A DNA stretch of 46,613 nt from assembly GCA_007128005.1 (NCBI GenBank), contig SKYF01000080.1, forward strand, positions 1-46,613. The letters run 5' to 3'. A program made the position numbers and the translations under genes. This document shows positions 8,838-19,614 of this stretch, one piece after another; the stretch's first letter is position 1, and each line of letters starts with the position of its first letter. The notes under the pieces were generated by a model, which worked only from the letters and a program-made list of their open reading frames with translations, had not been told where the DNA came from and ran no database searches. The DNA is from Bdellovibrionales bacterium. GTDB taxonomy: Bacteria > Bdellovibrionota > Bdellovibrionia > Bdellovibrionales > UBA1609.

Positions 8838-9721
8838 GACGTCTTCTCTCCCCTAAGAGCCATTTCCACAAATGCCTCCTCCAATGAGATCTGTTTGCGA
8901 CGAACCTCGTGAACGCTCACGCCCTTCCTGACCAGATCAGAAAGTTGAACCTGAAGCTCAGCCTCTCCCATCACTGTCTTTGTCTTTAACTGGCCATTTT
9001 CTCTAAATATGATTTCGACCTCGGGGTCCACCTCACTCAATAGCTGCTTCGTCTCTCCTTCAAAAATCACCAAGCCCGACTTGATAATCACCAGATTTTC
9101 ACAGAGCTTCTCCGCATCGTGAAGCAAGTGGCTGCTGAAAAATACCGTAGTCCCTTGGCTCGCCAACTCTCTGATTATCTCGCTGATATAGTAGCGACCG
9201 TCAGGATCCAGGCCGGCCTTAGGCTCATCTAAAATAACCAGGTCTGGGCGATGAATAAGGGCTTGAGCTAGACCGATTTTTTGCAGCATTCCCTTAGAAT
9301 AGTTTCGCAGCTTAACATCTTTTGCGTGGCTCAGGTCCACTCGGGCCAGAAGTTCGGCAATGCGCCCGTTCAACTGAGAACGAGACATCCCTCCTGATAG
9401 CTCCCCGTAAAAACGCAAAAACTCATAGCCCGTGAGATACTCATAGAAATAAGGGCGCTCCGGCAAAAAACCTATTCGCCTCTTCACATCTCCAGACAGG
9501 CTTTGACCATCAAAAAAGAGAATCTGCCCCTCTTTGAAGAAGGTCAGACCCAAAATACACTTCATGGTCGTAGTTTTTCCGGCCCCATTGGCTCCCAAAA
9601 AGCCCGTAATGCTGCCCTTTTTTAAGCTAAAATTAAGACCCTTCAGAACATCATGGGACTTTGGGATAAAGCCCTTTTTGTAGGATTTTTTAAGCTCAAT
9701 AACTTCCAGAACTTTTTCCAT
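8834..9721 (-). CDS. ABC transporter ATP-binding protein
   Basis: This is a CcmA-type ATPase. It has Walker A (GANGAGKTTT), the Q-loop region, the ABC signature variant YSKGMLQKIGLAQAL, Walker B (LVILDEP) and the H-loop His (FFSSHLLHD). About 80 residues after the core form the small C-terminal domain common in this family. The ORF track begins at a TTG (9760), 6 bases after the carB stop. I chose the ATG at 9721 because MEKVLEVIELKKSY matches the usual family N-terminus. Neither start has a clear ribosome-binding site. The permease partner follows at once. Confidence 0.9.
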   Translation of the reverse strand: MEKVLEVIELKKSYKKGFIPKSHDVLKGLNFSLKKGSITGFLGANGAGKTTTMKCILGLTFFKEGQILFFDGQSLSGDVKRRIGFLPERPYFYEYLTGYEFLRFYGELSGGMSRSQLNGRIAELLARVDLSHAKDVKLRNYSKGMLQKIGLAQALIHRPDLVILDEPKAGLDPDGRYYISEIIRELASQGTTVFFSSHLLHDAEKLCENLVIIKSGLVIFEGETKQLLSEVDPEVEIIFRENGQLKTKTVMGEAELQVQLSDLVRKGVSVHEVRRKQISLEEAFVEMALRGEKTS

Positions 9722-9766
9722 GGCTTTTTGAATTGCAGCACAGCTTTCACTGCTCGGCAAGTCGGA

Positions 9767-12700
9767 TTAAGACATCTGGGTGAGGTTGAGCGGGCTGACT
9801 TGGATCTTTCCACTCATTTTTCTCTTAAGGGCCAGAACAAAGGCCTCAGCCGCATCACTTTCCGTGATACAGGGAACTGCATAATCAACACAACTGCGTC
9901 GAATTCCAAAACTGGCCTCTATTGAAGTCCGACCTGATGTGGTGTTGATCACAAAAGCCACTTCGCCGGAGCGGATACGATCCACACAATGAGGGCGTCC
10001 CTCGTGAACCTTCTTCACCACCTCGCAGTTCAACCCCTGCGAGCTCAAGAGTTGTGCCGTTCCCTGGGTTGCGGAGAGGCTATAGCCCATGGCAACCAAC
10101 TCTCTGGCCAAGGGCAAGAGCTCCTCCTTGTCCTTTTCTCTCAAAGACAGGAAAACCTCACCTGAATCCGGCAATATAAAATGGCTTGAGACAAAGGCCT
10201 TTTCCAAGGCCTCGGCATAGTCCTCGCCCCTTCCCATGGACTCACCCGTAGATTTCATCTCTGGGCCCAATATGGAGTCAGCCTCGGCAAACTTCTTAAA
10301 GGGAAAAACCACGCCCTTGACGCAGACCTTTTCCATTTGCCTCCAGTCAAATCTCTCAGGTCTAACTTCAGTTTTATTTAAACCCAAGATGGCCTTGACA
10401 CCGAGGTCCACCAGGGGCACTCCCGCTGCCTTGGCAATGAAAGGCACACTGCGAGAGCTTCTGGGGTTGGCTTCAAGCATATAGATTTCGTCATCTCTGA
10501 TGGCCAACTGAAGGTTAAGAAACCCCAAAATTCCCAATGAGTTTCCCAACTCCAAGGAAAGAGCTTCTATCTTGCGACCCACCTCATCTTTCAACCTCTG
10601 AGGAGGCAAAACCCCCATGCTATCACCACTGTGCACTCCAGCGGCCTCAATATGCTCAATGACTCCCCCCACCACTGACCAGTCTGATCCCCTAACCAGA
10701 TCCACGTCTACCTCTAGAGCCCGGTCTAGAAACTGATCCATTAAGCAGGGATTTTTTTCCGAAACGAAAGCCCCATGCCGCTCAAAATAGGACTCCAACT
10801 CATCCAAACTCTCAATAATCTCCATTCGCCGCCCTCCCAGCACATAACTGGGTCGACAAATCAGAGGGTAGCCAATCTGCTCAGAAATCTCACGGGCCTG
10901 CTCCAGCGACTGGGCCATTCCGGACTGGGGAATCTGAAAACCCAGCGTTCTACAGACCTCAATAAATTTTCCCCTGTCCTCAGCAAGATCTATAGTGTCA
11001 AGACTTGAGCCCAAGAGCTCAAAGCCATCCTCCACCAAGCCGGGCGCCAAGGTGATGGGTGTTTGCCCTCCCAGTTGAGCGACAAAGCCTAGGGGTTGGA
11101 TATGTCGCAGAACCTCTCCCACATGCTCTCGGGTGAGGGGCTCAAAAAATAGTTCGTCTGACGTGTCATAATCCGTTGAAACTGTTTCAGGATTGGAGTT
11201 GATCATGGCCACTCTATAACCATTTTTTTGAAACTGTTTTACGCTCCGCACACAACTGTAATCAAATTCAATTCCCTGGCCAATTCGGTTGGGGCCACTG
11301 CCGAGAAGGGCCACAAGGCGATCTCCACTTTGTCGCTGTTGAGCTTTGCCCCAGTAGGTTGAGTAATAATAGGGGGTGCTAGAAGCAAATTCCCCCGCAC
11401 AGGTATCTACTTGGGAGAAGAAAGGCTCTATGCCCCACTGCCTGCGCAAACTACGCACCTCTTCAAAACTCAGACCTTTCAACTCTCCAAGGGACTGATC
11501 CGAAAACCCTTTGCGCTTTGCTCTCAAAAGAATTTCTGGAGTGAACTCAGGCAATTGCTCCAGCTTCTTCTCCATCTCAACCAAATCACTGATCTGCTCC
11601 AAAAACCAGGAATCTATCTGGGTCTTTTCCCTGACTTCATCGATGCTCCACCCCTGACGAAAGGCCTCAGCTATGTAAAGCAATCTGCGACTGTTGGGAA
11701 AGGCCAGTTGAGATTCAATGAAACTCACCGGATGAAAGCCTCTCTCGTCAGCCTCCATCGAAAGTAAAGCCTTCTGCAAAGACTCTTGAAAAGTGCGGCC
11801 TATTCCCATGACCTCTCCCACACTTTTCATATGAGTGGATAAGATGTCCTTGGCTCCAGCAAACTTCTCAAAGGCAAAGCGAGGAATCTTCGTTACCACG
11901 TAGTCCAAGGCGGGCTCGTAACAACAGGGGGTTGTCCCAGTGATATCATTGCGAAGCTCATCTAAGCGGTAACCCACCGCAAGCAGCGCTGCAATCTTAG
12001 CAATAGGAAAACCTGTTGCCTTGCTCGCCAGAGCAGAAGACCTTGACACCCTAGGGTTCATTTCAATAACAACTCTCTCCCCTGTTTCTGGGTGAACTGC
12101 AAACTGGACATTGGCCCCTCCCGTTTCAACTCCCACGGCCTCAATGATTTTTCGGGCCTCGTTACGCATGGCCTGATATTCAGCATCGGACAGTGTCTGC
12201 TGAGGCGCCACAGTAATACTGTCTCCTGTGTGCACTCCACAGGGATCCATGTTCTCAATCGAGCAGATAGTGACAAAGGTCCCTGCGCGATCCCGCATCA
12301 CCTCAAGTTCAAACTCTTTCCAACCCAAAATACTCTCTTCAACTAAAACCTCATTGGTGGGGCTCTCACGCAAGGCCTGAACCAGCTTATGCTCGTATTC
12401 CTCTCGGGAATAGGCCACACCACCCCCTCCGCCCCCTAGCGTATAATTAGGCCTTAGGATCAAGGGCAAACCAAAGCGATCAGCCAACTCTAGGCCCTGC
12501 TCAAAGCTTCGCACCATTTCGCTTTGTGGAGCCCTCGCGCCCACTGAGTTGAGAATCTCTTTGAATCTCTCCCTGTCTTCCGCAGCCCGGATCGTCTCTG
12601 GGCGCGCCCCAAGCATCTCTACACCCAAGCGGCTCAATACTCCCTGTTGATCCAAAGCCAAGGCCAAGTTGAGAGCCGTTTGCCCTCCCAGGGTTGGAAT

Positions 12701-12958
12701 CAGAGCATCTGGTCTTTCTAGCTCTAAAACTTTTTCCACATAGGCTGGGGTTAAAGGTTCCACATAAACACGAGTGGCCAGTTCCGGGTCGGTCATGATT
12801 GTAGCCGGATTGGAGTTGATCAAAATCACCTCCAAGCCCTCCTTCATCAGAGCCTTACAGGCCTGGGTACCCGAGTAATCAAACTCACAGGCCTGACCAA
12901 TCACAATGGGTCCACTTCCCAAAATTACAACTTTTTGAATATGCTTAGCTCTTGGCAA
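9767..12958 (-). CDS. carB: Carbamoyl-phosphate synthase large subunit
   Basis: CarB, 1063 residues, makes carbamoyl phosphate from bicarbonate, ATP and ammonia supplied by CarA, for pyrimidine and arginine synthesis. Both duplicated ATP-grasp halves are present. The N-terminal one opens with [18 protein letters not shown], the second with [20 protein letters not shown]. An MGS-like allosteric domain ends the protein ([14 protein letters not shown]). Length is normal. The start is TTG, supported by GAGG seven bases upstream. One base separates it from the stop of the unknown gene before it, so the two are likely coupled. Confidence 0.97.
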   Translation of the reverse strand: MPRAKHIQKVVILGSGPIVIGQACEFDYSGTQACKALMKEGLEVILINSNPATIMTDPELATRVYVEPLTPAYVEKVLELERPDALIPTLGGQTALNLALALDQQGVLSRLGVEMLGARPETIRAAEDRERFKEILNSVGARAPQSEMVRSFEQGLELADRFGLPLILRPNYTLGGGGGGVAYSREEYEHKLVQALRESPTNEVLVEESILGWKEFELEVMRDRAGTFVTICSIENMDPCGVHTGDSITVAPQQTLSDAEYQAMRNEARKIIEAVGVETGGANVQFAVHPETGERVVIEMNPRVSRSSALASKATGFPIAKIAALLAVGYRLDELRNDITGTTPCCYEPALDYVVTKIPRFAFEKFAGAKDILSTHMKSVGEVMGIGRTFQESLQKALLSMEADERGFHPVSFIESQLAFPNSRRLLYIAEAFRQGWSIDEVREKTQIDSWFLEQISDLVEMEKKLEQLPEFTPEILLRAKRKGFSDQSLGELKGLSFEEVRSLRRQWGIEPFFSQVDTCAGEFASSTPYYYSTYWGKAQQRQSGDRLVALLGSGPNRIGQGIEFDYSCVRSVKQFQKNGYRVAMINSNPETVSTDYDTSDELFFEPLTREHVGEVLRHIQPLGFVAQLGGQTPITLAPGLVEDGFELLGSSLDTIDLAEDRGKFIEVCRTLGFQIPQSGMAQSLEQAREISEQIGYPLICRPSYVLGGRRMEIIESLDELESYFERHGAFVSEKNPCLMDQFLDRALEVDVDLVRGSDWSVVGGVIEHIEAAGVHSGDSMGVLPPQRLKDEVGRKIEALSLELGNSLGILGFLNLQLAIRDDEIYMLEANPRSSRSVPFIAKAAGVPLVDLGVKAILGLNKTEVRPERFDWRQMEKVCVKGVVFPFKKFAEADSILGPEMKSTGESMGRGEDYAEALEKAFVSSHFILPDSGEVFLSLREKDKEELLPLARELVAMGYSLSATQGTAQLLSSQGLNCEVVKKVHEGRPHCVDRIRSGEVAFVINTTSGRTSIEASFGIRRSCVDYAVPCITESDAAEAFVLALKRKMSGKIQVSPLNLTQMS

Positions 12959-12959
12959 T

Positions 12960-13616
12960 TTATAGCCTCAACTTTGACTCATTCGAGTATATTTCTAAGA
13001 CATCTACATGACGATACTGATCATACTTGCTGCGCATTCGAAACAGCCGGGCAATCAATCTTTTTCTCGCCTCCGACTGCTCCTCTGCAGGCAACTTTTT
13101 TACATCTTTGACTTCCTTGAGAATAAACTTATATGCCTGAGCCGGATGAAAACAAAAAGCTTTGGAGAATAAAAAGTAATCCTCATGGGGAATAATTCTA
13201 GCCTCAAAAACTTGCCCACGATCAAACCCCTCGGTCACAGGGGAATTCTTAACAATATGTTTGTAGCCCGAAAATAGATCCTGAATATGAACGTCAGATC
13301 CCTTTATTTTTTTAAATTCAAACAGGCTGTGTCGATGGTTTATCAGGTTGACCAGAGCCCCCTGCTCTTCCGGAGTGAGCTTTAGCCCCTGCTCCCTTGC
13401 AGCCAATTCCACTGGAGTTCTTTGACTCTGTTTGTCGGTACGTGAAAATACATACCAGTCCATAAACTGGCCTGCCTTCCACTCGAACTCATCGCTGGTC
13501 TCATCAAAAACACCCGCCTGCTCAAAAAACTCCTTTTTAGCCTGAATCACCTCTGGAGTGTGATCTCCCGAACTGTAGTGCTGCATGATTTTTTCAACTA
13601 GGTTTTCGTAAATCAT
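12960..13616 (-). CDS. Conserved-looking protein of unknown function between carA and carB
   Basis: I do not recognise this 218-residue protein. It is soluble, with no signal peptide or membrane helix, mixed charge and many aromatic residues ([37 protein letters not shown]). The C-terminus is basic and helical ([21 protein letters not shown]). It overlaps the carA stop by ATGA and ends one base before the carB start, so all three should be translated together. That placement suggests a role tied to carbamoyl-phosphate synthesis, or simply a lineage-specific gene caught in the operon. Confidence 0.85.
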   Translation of the reverse strand: MIYENLVEKIMQHYSSGDHTPEVIQAKKEFFEQAGVFDETSDEFEWKAGQFMDWYVFSRTDKQSQRTPVELAAREQGLKLTPEEQGALVNLINHRHSLFEFKKIKGSDVHIQDLFSGYKHIVKNSPVTEGFDRGQVFEARIIPHEDYFLFSKAFCFHPAQAYKFILKEVKDVKKLPAEEQSEARKRLIARLFRMRSKYDQYRHVDVLEIYSNESKLRL

Positions 13617-14686
13617 TGGATCTGCTTTATAAAAAAATCAAAGAGAGCCTCGGCATCATGGGGACCTGGCCGGCTTTCAGGGTGAAACTGAACCCCCAGA
13701 CAGCGCGAGGACTCTGAAAAAATACCCGCAACACTTCCATCATTCAAGTTGATATGAGTGACCCTCACGCCTTTGGGCAAAGTCTCCCTGTCCACCGCAT
13801 AACCATGATTCTGGCTGGTGACATAGACCCGGTTGAGCAGCTCATCCCTAATGGGATGATTGGCCCCTCGATGTCCAAACTTGAGGCGATAGGTCTTTGC
13901 CCCCAGAGCGCGGGCCAAAATTTGATGACCCATACATATCCCAAAAATGAACTTTTTCCCCAAAAGAGCCTGAACCGTTTCAGCGGCCTGCACCACTTTC
14001 GCGGGGTCTCCGGGACCATTTGAGAGAAAGACCCCGTCTGGCCCCCAAGCCATAACTTCCTCTGCTGGAGTTCGACTGGGAAAGACCCGCAATGCCGAGC
14101 AGCGAGATTGCAGCTCCCGAAGACTGTTTTCCTTACAGCCAAAATCCAAGACAGCCACCTTGGGGCCTTGAGACAGCAACCCCTTCAGGTCCTCAACCGA
14201 ATTCCGGCTCACTGCATTCACCCAATCGCCGGGGCCACGCTGCGCCTCAGAAATTAATGCTTTTGCCCTTTTGCGAGCATCCTCTTGGTCTGAACCTTTC
14301 ACCATGGCCCCCCAACAGGTGCCTCGTTCGCGCAGCGTCAAAGTTAGAGTCCTGGTGTCCACTTCACTCATGGTGGGGATAGAGTGTTCCTTGAGTCTGT
14401 CCACCCAGCCTCGTTCGCGCTGTGATTCCTGCATCACCAAACAGACAAATCCAGAAATCCATAGCTTCCGAGACTCCCAGATACTGGCGTCCACACCATA
14501 ATTCCCCTGCATAGGGGCCGTGATCATAAGAATTTGCTGGAAATAGGACGGGTCGGTGGCCATTTCTTCGTAACCACTGTGGGAGGTGTTAAAAACCACC
14601 TCTCCTGCCCTTTCCTGCCCCCCATGCCAAACTCCCGGAAAACACTCTCCCGAGTCCAAGACAAGAAAGGCAGAACCTTGATTCAC
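13613..14686 (-). CDS. carA: Carbamoyl-phosphate synthase small subunit (glutaminase)
   Basis: CarA, 357 residues, hydrolyses glutamine and channels ammonia to CarB. The N-terminal small domain reads GEVVFNTSHSGYEEMATDPS. The class I glutamine amidotransferase domain has the nucleophile Cys in FIFGICMGHQILARALG and the His-x-Glu pair in LGVQFHPESRPGPHD. The usual motif is GICLGHQ, so Leu to Met here is a mild change. The start is GTG and overlaps the pyrB stop as GTGA. Confidence 0.97.
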   Translation of the reverse strand: MNQGSAFLVLDSGECFPGVWHGGQERAGEVVFNTSHSGYEEMATDPSYFQQILMITAPMQGNYGVDASIWESRKLWISGFVCLVMQESQRERGWVDRLKEHSIPTMSEVDTRTLTLTLRERGTCWGAMVKGSDQEDARKRAKALISEAQRGPGDWVNAVSRNSVEDLKGLLSQGPKVAVLDFGCKENSLRELQSRCSALRVFPSRTPAEEVMAWGPDGVFLSNGPGDPAKVVQAAETVQALLGKKFIFGICMGHQILARALGAKTYRLKFGHRGANHPIRDELLNRVYVTSQNHGYAVDRETLPKGVRVTHINLNDGSVAGIFSESSRCLGVQFHPESRPGPHDAEALFDFFIKQIQ

Positions 14687-15636
14687 TGCTCTTTTACCTC
14701 AAGTCCCAACATCATCGTTAGCAGCGCAGCACGAATAAAGACACCATTTTCCACCTGCTCGAGAATCTTATTCCGTGGATCTTTTAGGACTGTCGAGGAA
14801 ATCTCAATTCCTCGAATCACGGGTCCCGGATGCAGAAGAAGCCCATCTGGCACCAGACACTCCAATTGACTGGTGCCTATCCTGTAACGCTCCCTGTATT
14901 CTGCCATGGAGAGCCCTATCCCCTTAGCAGTGTGCCTCTCCTTCTGTATGCGTAAACCCATACATACAGTGGCCCACCTCAATGCTTCCTCAAGATCATC
15001 AAAGCGCTGCACCTGCTTCCACCGGCCGTCCTTAGGGGCAAACTCCGGTGGTGCACAGTAGGCCACATCAGCTCCAAGCTGCTGCAGCAAGGTTAAATTC
15101 GAATTCGCCACACGACTGTGAAGTACATCGCCAACAATCACCACTCTCTGATTTTCAAGATCCCCACGATTTTCCAAAATTGTAAAGGCATCCAGGAGAG
15201 CCTGCGAGGGGTGCTCCCTAGTGCCACTGCCTGCATTGATCACAGGGACATTGAGCTCTGACAGACACTCATCCATTTCATCGGATATCCCATAACGAAC
15301 GCAGAGAACATCCGGGCTCATAGCTGCAATATTTTTAATTGTATCCGCCAGAGACTCACCCTTGCTCACGCTGGAGATTGCAAGGTTGTCAAAGGTTGTG
15401 GCTTTTATTCCTATACGGTAGGCCGCCAGTTGAAAGCTCAATCGCGTTCTCGTGCTGGGTTCAAAGAAAGCCACCGCCAAGACCATCTGATCGACCCCAT
15501 CCCCACTGACGAGGTGATTGAACTTTCTGCGCTTTTTGAACTCCTCTTTAAAAAGCCGAGCCCTCTTGAAAATATGCCCGATTTCGTCAATAGATAGCTG
15601 GCTGGTGGAGATAAAGGATTGGTCTTTGAGTTTCAT
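14683..15636 (-). CDS. pyrB: Aspartate carbamoyltransferase catalytic subunit
   Basis: PyrB joins carbamoyl phosphate and aspartate, the committed pyrimidine step. The carbamoyl-phosphate loop is AFFEPSTRTRLSF, the second substrate motif HPSQALLDAFTI, and the aspartate-binding end LLHPGPVIRGIEI. I chose ATG 15636 (317 residues, close to the family norm) over the TTG at 15654 in the ORF track, which abuts a G-run with no spacer. No pyrI regulatory subunit is nearby. It sits upstream of carA, so three genes of the pathway are co-transcribed. Confidence 0.95.
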   Translation of the reverse strand: MKLKDQSFISTSQLSIDEIGHIFKRARLFKEEFKKRRKFNHLVSGDGVDQMVLAVAFFEPSTRTRLSFQLAAYRIGIKATTFDNLAISSVSKGESLADTIKNIAAMSPDVLCVRYGISDEMDECLSELNVPVINAGSGTREHPSQALLDAFTILENRGDLENQRVVIVGDVLHSRVANSNLTLLQQLGADVAYCAPPEFAPKDGRWKQVQRFDDLEEALRWATVCMGLRIQKERHTAKGIGLSMAEYRERYRIGTSQLECLVPDGLLLHPGPVIRGIEISSTVLKDPRNKILEQVENGVFIRAALLTMMLGLEVKEQ

Positions 15637-15669
15637 CGCCGAAACTATACTCAACCCCCCTAGACCCAG

Positions 15670-16278
15670 TCAATGAATCCACTGAAAAAGACGCTCCCAA
15701 CGCACCGAGGGCCATTGCCTGTGCTCTGTCCCCCTGTCCCAATCTAAGGATAGCCAAATCATAAGAACCCTGCCGTCCAAATCCTCAACCCTAACGGCCC
15801 CCCAAGATCTGGAGTCTTCTGGGCTCTGCAAATCATCTGAAAGAGCAAAAAAATGCCCGGGAGGCACCACAACAGGGCCATAGGCAGCCAAACCAGCTGA
15901 AGCAGGGGGGAACCCCTGAGCTTTCTCATTGATGAAGAGCCCGCCTTCCCTGATCTCAAGCCTGTCCCCCTCCACTGCGGCCACTCTTTTCAGACAGCGC
16001 TTTTGCCTAAAACCTGGGCAGCGAAAAACCACTATCTCACCTCGTTTTGGCGGACGGCCCTGCCATGTCTTTTTCTCGACAAAGGGCCAACGCAGCCCAA
16101 AGGGAATTTTGTAGGCGAGGACAAAATCTCCCCTTACCAAGGTGGGAGCCATACGATCCGAGGGAATCCGATAGGCCCCGACAACAAATAATCTCACCAG
16201 CAAAGCCAAGACAATGGCGAGAATCAGACTTTCAGCGTAGTCACGCAGAACAATTCTAAGGGACTCACTCAATCCCAT
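15670..16278 (-). CDS. Signal peptidase I paralogue with substituted catalytic Ser (probable pseudoenzyme)
   Basis: This 202-residue protein is clearly in the S26 signal peptidase family: one N-terminal membrane helix (about 17-34), then boxes B to E. In box B the family motif PSGSM reads PSDRM, so the nucleophile Ser is replaced by Arg42; the codon CGT at 16153-16155 is unambiguous. The general-base Lys is still there (CLKRV, Lys97). Box E is degenerate: SDDLQSPEDSRSWG in place of GDNRDNSxDSRxWG. It is also the shortest of three tandem copies, and its start overlaps the second copy by 14 bases. It is probably inactive as a protease. Confidence 0.85.
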   Translation of the reverse strand: MGLSESLRIVLRDYAESLILAIVLALLVRLFVVGAYRIPSDRMAPTLVRGDFVLAYKIPFGLRWPFVEKKTWQGRPPKRGEIVVFRCPGFRQKRCLKRVAAVEGDRLEIREGGLFINEKAQGFPPASAGLAAYGPVVVPPGHFFALSDDLQSPEDSRSWGAVRVEDLDGRVLMIWLSLDWDRGTEHRQWPSVRWERLFQWIH

Positions 16279-17020
16279 GAAAAAACCGATTCCAGCGCAA
16301 CTTCAGTGGATGACACAGAAATGGTAAAAAAGGCAAGGTCTCCTCACAGCTCAGCCAAACAAACATGGCTCGTCCCAAAAGCTTATCTTCAGGCCAACTC
16401 CCCCAAGCTCGACTGTCCTTGGAATTATCGCGACTGTCACCCATCAAAAACAGGTGACCATCAGGAACAATAAAAGGGCGATCACTCCACCGATAGCTTT
16501 GCTTCATAAACATAACCCGATAAGAGCCTGCGTCCAGAGTCTCCTCGTAAAACCTAAAGACATCAAAAGGCCCACCCAAGTCAGCTGGGGTCGCAGGATA
16601 ATAAGGGGCCTGATCCCCATTTTCCGGCGAGGGCAAAGCCGTTCTAGGCACTGGCTCCCCATTGATAATCAGCTCCCCGTCTGAGCTGTATTCCACCTTA
16701 TCCCCCCCAATACCTATCACCCTCTTGATCATAAAGTACTCTGAGCTGTTGGGAGCATAGGGCTCTTTAAAGCGAAAGACGACGACTTCTCCTCTTTTGG
16801 GACTGTCTCGCTTTAAAAGCCAACGGTCCGTAAAAGGGACACGCACTCCGTAGGCCAATTTATTTACCAAAATATGATCATGAATCAAAAGAGTGGGAAT
16901 CATGCTCCCTGATGGAATCACATAGGGCTCCACCAAGAGCCAACGCAAAGTGAGTATGGCTAGTATAGCTAAAGCAAACGATAGGAAACTTGAAGCTAGG
17001 CTCTGTCTATTCTCATCCAT
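16265..17020 (-). CDS. lepB: Signal peptidase I (second copy)
   Basis: This 251-residue type I leader peptidase has one N-terminal membrane helix and a periplasmic catalytic domain. The Ser/Lys dyad is intact: PSGSM with Ser39 and FMIKRVIG with Lys99. Box E reads GDSRDNSKDSRAWG. It removes signal peptides from Sec and Tat substrates. It lies 21-30 bases after the first copy and overlaps the third, degenerate copy. Sequence is closest to the first copy, including the C-terminal WLSCEETLPFLPFLCHPLKL, so the pair looks like a tandem duplication. Confidence 0.93.
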   Translation of the reverse strand: MDENRQSLASSFLSFALAILAILTLRWLLVEPYVIPSGSMIPTLLIHDHILVNKLAYGVRVPFTDRWLLKRDSPKRGEVVVFRFKEPYAPNSSEYFMIKRVIGIGGDKVEYSSDGELIINGEPVPRTALPSPENGDQAPYYPATPADLGGPFDVFRFYEETLDAGSYRVMFMKQSYRWSDRPFIVPDGHLFLMGDSRDNSKDSRAWGSWPEDKLLGRAMFVWLSCEETLPFLPFLCHPLKLRWNRFFHGIE

Positions 17021-17041
17021 TTATCCCCACCTCTGTGCCGA

Positions 17042-17794
17042 TTACTGCACTCTATGAAAGAACCGCCCCCACCGCAAATGAAAGGGGTGACATAAAAAGG
17101 TCAAAACAGGGAGCGTCTGTTCACAACTCAGCCAAACGAACATGGCCCTACCCACCAAGTGATCTCTAGGCACAAAGCGCTTATCCTCCCCCCAAGCCCG
17201 ACTGTCTTGCGAGTTGTCTCGATTGTCTCCCAACACAAAAAAATGCCCTTCGGGTACGGTGTAGGGCCCAAAAGAGAGGTTCACCGGCTCTCCTTTGCGC
17301 AAGAGTGTGCTGTACGTGCGCTCTCCTAAGGACTCCTCCCAATGCACGTAGTTTTGCACAGCGCCTGACGCTTCCTCCCCCAAAAAGTCTGCATCCCTCA
17401 ACCAGGCTGCATCCCCAGCCCTCTTTTGGGGAACTCTTTTTTCCACTAAACGCTCATTCACATAGAGGTTTCCATTCTCATAAAAAATTCGGTCCCCTGA
17501 GACTCCAACAACCCTTTTTATGTAAAATTGGCTGATATCTTGGGGGTACTTAAATACGACAACCTCCCCGGGTTGAGGCTCGTTGAGTCTCACTATCCAC
17601 CTTTCGGTAAAAGGAACCCTCACCCCATAAACCACTTTATTCACAAATATGTGATCCCTTACCAATAGGGTGGGCAACATGCTGCCAGAGGGAATGACGT
17701 AGGCCTCCATAAAGGCCCAGCGGACAAGAAGAGCAATGGCTATGGCAATAATGAATGAGCCGAGGCCCTCGGTCCAAAACCTCCTTTTGCTCAC
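17042..17794 (-). CDS. lepB: Signal peptidase I (first copy)
   Basis: This type I signal peptidase has an intact Ser/Lys dyad (PSGSM; FYIKRVVG) and box E GDNRDNSQDSRAWG, after one N-terminal membrane helix. The ORF track starts at a TTG (17803) overlapping the lepA stop. GGAGG lies only two bases from that TTG but ten bases from the GTG at 17794, so I prefer GTG 17794 (250 residues). A lepA-lepB order is common in bacteria. Confidence 0.93.
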   Translation of the reverse strand: MSKRRFWTEGLGSFIIAIAIALLVRWAFMEAYVIPSGSMLPTLLVRDHIFVNKVVYGVRVPFTERWIVRLNEPQPGEVVVFKYPQDISQFYIKRVVGVSGDRIFYENGNLYVNERLVEKRVPQKRAGDAAWLRDADFLGEEASGAVQNYVHWEESLGERTYSTLLRKGEPVNLSFGPYTVPEGHFFVLGDNRDNSQDSRAWGEDKRFVPRDHLVGRAMFVWLSCEQTLPVLTFLCHPFHLRWGRFFHRVQ

Positions 17795-17799
17795 CCTAC

Positions 17800-19599
17800 T
17801 CAATCCTCCACTTTTAAGATTGCCAAAAACGCCTCCTGTGGAACCTCCACTCGGCCAATCTGCTTCATACGTTTTTTACCCTCTTTTTGCCGTTCAAGAA
17901 GTTTGCGCTTTCTACTAATATCGCCCCCATAGCATTTTGCTGTCACGTCTTTTCTCAAAGCCCCTATGGTTTCACGAGCTATGATCTTGGCTCCCACGGC
18001 AGCCTGAATCGCAACTTGAAACTGCTGCCGGGGAATCACCTCTTTGAGCTTAGCTACAAGAGCTCTGCCTCGAGCATAGGCCTTGGATCGGTGAACAATC
18101 ACCGAAAGAGCATCCACAGGCTCGGTGTTGAGAAGAATGTCCATTTTTACTAAGTCGGCAGTTTCATAGCCTACCAACTCATACTCCATCGATGCATAGC
18201 CCTTAGAGATCGACTTCAAGCGATCATAAAAATCCATCACCATTTCATTGAGCGGAAGTTTATACTCAATCACAACCTTGGTGGAGGTAATGTACTCCAT
18301 CTTTTGCTGAAGGCCTCTTTTTTCCTCACAGAGCTTGAGAATGCCCCCAATGTACTCAGAAGGCGTGTGCAAGCTGAGTTTTACATAGGGCTCTTCAAGA
18401 TGCTCAATCAAATTGGCCGCAGGCAACTGGGCAGGGTTCTCCAACTCGAACTGCTCACCCCCAGTCGTGAATACCTTATAAACCACCGATGGAGCCGTCG
18501 TGATCAAGTCCAAGTTGAACTCGCGCTCCAATCTCTCCTGAACGATCTCCATATGCAGTAAACCTAAAAAGCCACAGCGAAAGCCAAAACCTAGCGCCGC
18601 AGACTTCTCTGTTTCAAAGCTCAAACTGGAGTCATTGAGGGTCAGCTTTTCTAAGGCTTCTTTTAGAGCCTCAAAATCTGAGGACTCTACAGGAAAAATC
18701 CCTGAAAACACCATGGGCTTCATCGGCTGAAAGCCCGGCAAGGGTGCTTGAGCCCCCTGCTTGGCGTGAGTGACTGTGTCCCCTACCTTGACATCGCGGA
18801 TATCTTTAATCCCACAGATAAAAAACCCAACTTCGCCCGCCGCCAAAGCCTCCATGGGTTGGGAGAAGGGAGCAAAAACCCCGAGCTTCAATATTTGATA
18901 GCTGCGATCTGTTTGCATAAAGCGGATCTGATCTCCCACCCGCACCTGTCCATCCACAATCCGACATAGGACGATCACGCCCTGATAAATATCAAACCAA
19001 GAGTCAAAGATAAGAGCCCTGAGGGGCAGTGCTCTGTCCGCCTTTGGAGGAGGAACTTTCTGAACAATGGCCTCAAGAATTTCGTCGATCCCCTTCATCT
19101 CTTTCGCACTGGCTAAAATAGCCTCAGAAGCATCTAAGCCAATAGCATCTTCGATCTGCTGCTTGACTCCATCGGGGTCTGCGGCAGGGAGATCAATTTT
19201 ATTGATCACCGGAATGATTTCTAAGTTATTATCTAGAGCCAGATACACATTGGCCAAAGTCTGCGCCTCTACTCCCTGAGCTGCGTCTACAACCAGGAGC
19301 GCCCCCTCACAGGCCGCCAAGGACCTCGAGACCTCATAGGAAAAATCCACATGTCCAGGAGTATCAATCAAGTTTAACTGGTACTCCAACCCATCACGAG
19401 CCCGATAAATCAAGCGGACCGTCTGGGCCTTAATAGTAATTCCCCTCTCACGCTCTAGATCCATATTGTCGAGAAATTGATTTTTTTTCTCACGATCAGA
19501 AAGCGTTCCGGTTGACTGAAGCAAGCAGTCCGCCAAAGTCGACTTCCCATGGTCAATGTGCGCTATAATTGAGAAGTTACGAATATTTTCCGGCTTCAT
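17800..19599 (-). CDS. lepA: Elongation factor 4 (LepA) GTPase
   Basis: LepA, 599 residues, is the ribosome-associated translational GTPase EF4, usual length. The G1 motif is [11 protein letters not shown]3 DTPGHVDFS and G4 NKIDLP. The EF-G-like domains and the LepA-specific C-terminal domain ([20 protein letters not shown]) follow. It starts 15 bases after metK ends and its stop overlaps the first lepB. Confidence 0.97.
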   Translation of the reverse strand: MKPENIRNFSIIAHIDHGKSTLADCLLQSTGTLSDREKKNQFLDNMDLERERGITIKAQTVRLIYRARDGLEYQLNLIDTPGHVDFSYEVSRSLAACEGALLVVDAAQGVEAQTLANVYLALDNNLEIIPVINKIDLPAADPDGVKQQIEDAIGLDASEAILASAKEMKGIDEILEAIVQKVPPPKADRALPLRALIFDSWFDIYQGVIVLCRIVDGQVRVGDQIRFMQTDRSYQILKLGVFAPFSQPMEALAAGEVGFFICGIKDIRDVKVGDTVTHAKQGAQAPLPGFQPMKPMVFSGIFPVESSDFEALKEALEKLTLNDSSLSFETEKSAALGFGFRCGFLGLLHMEIVQERLEREFNLDLITTAPSVVYKVFTTGGEQFELENPAQLPAANLIEHLEEPYVKLSLHTPSEYIGGILKLCEEKRGLQQKMEYITSTKVVIEYKLPLNEMVMDFYDRLKSISKGYASMEYELVGYETADLVKMDILLNTEPVDALSVIVHRSKAYARGRALVAKLKEVIPRQQFQVAIQAAVGAKIIARETIGALRKDVTAKCYGGDISRKRKLLERQKEGKKRMKQIGRVEVPQEAFLAILKVED

Positions 19600-19614
19600 G
19601 GCCGCCCTTATTAT

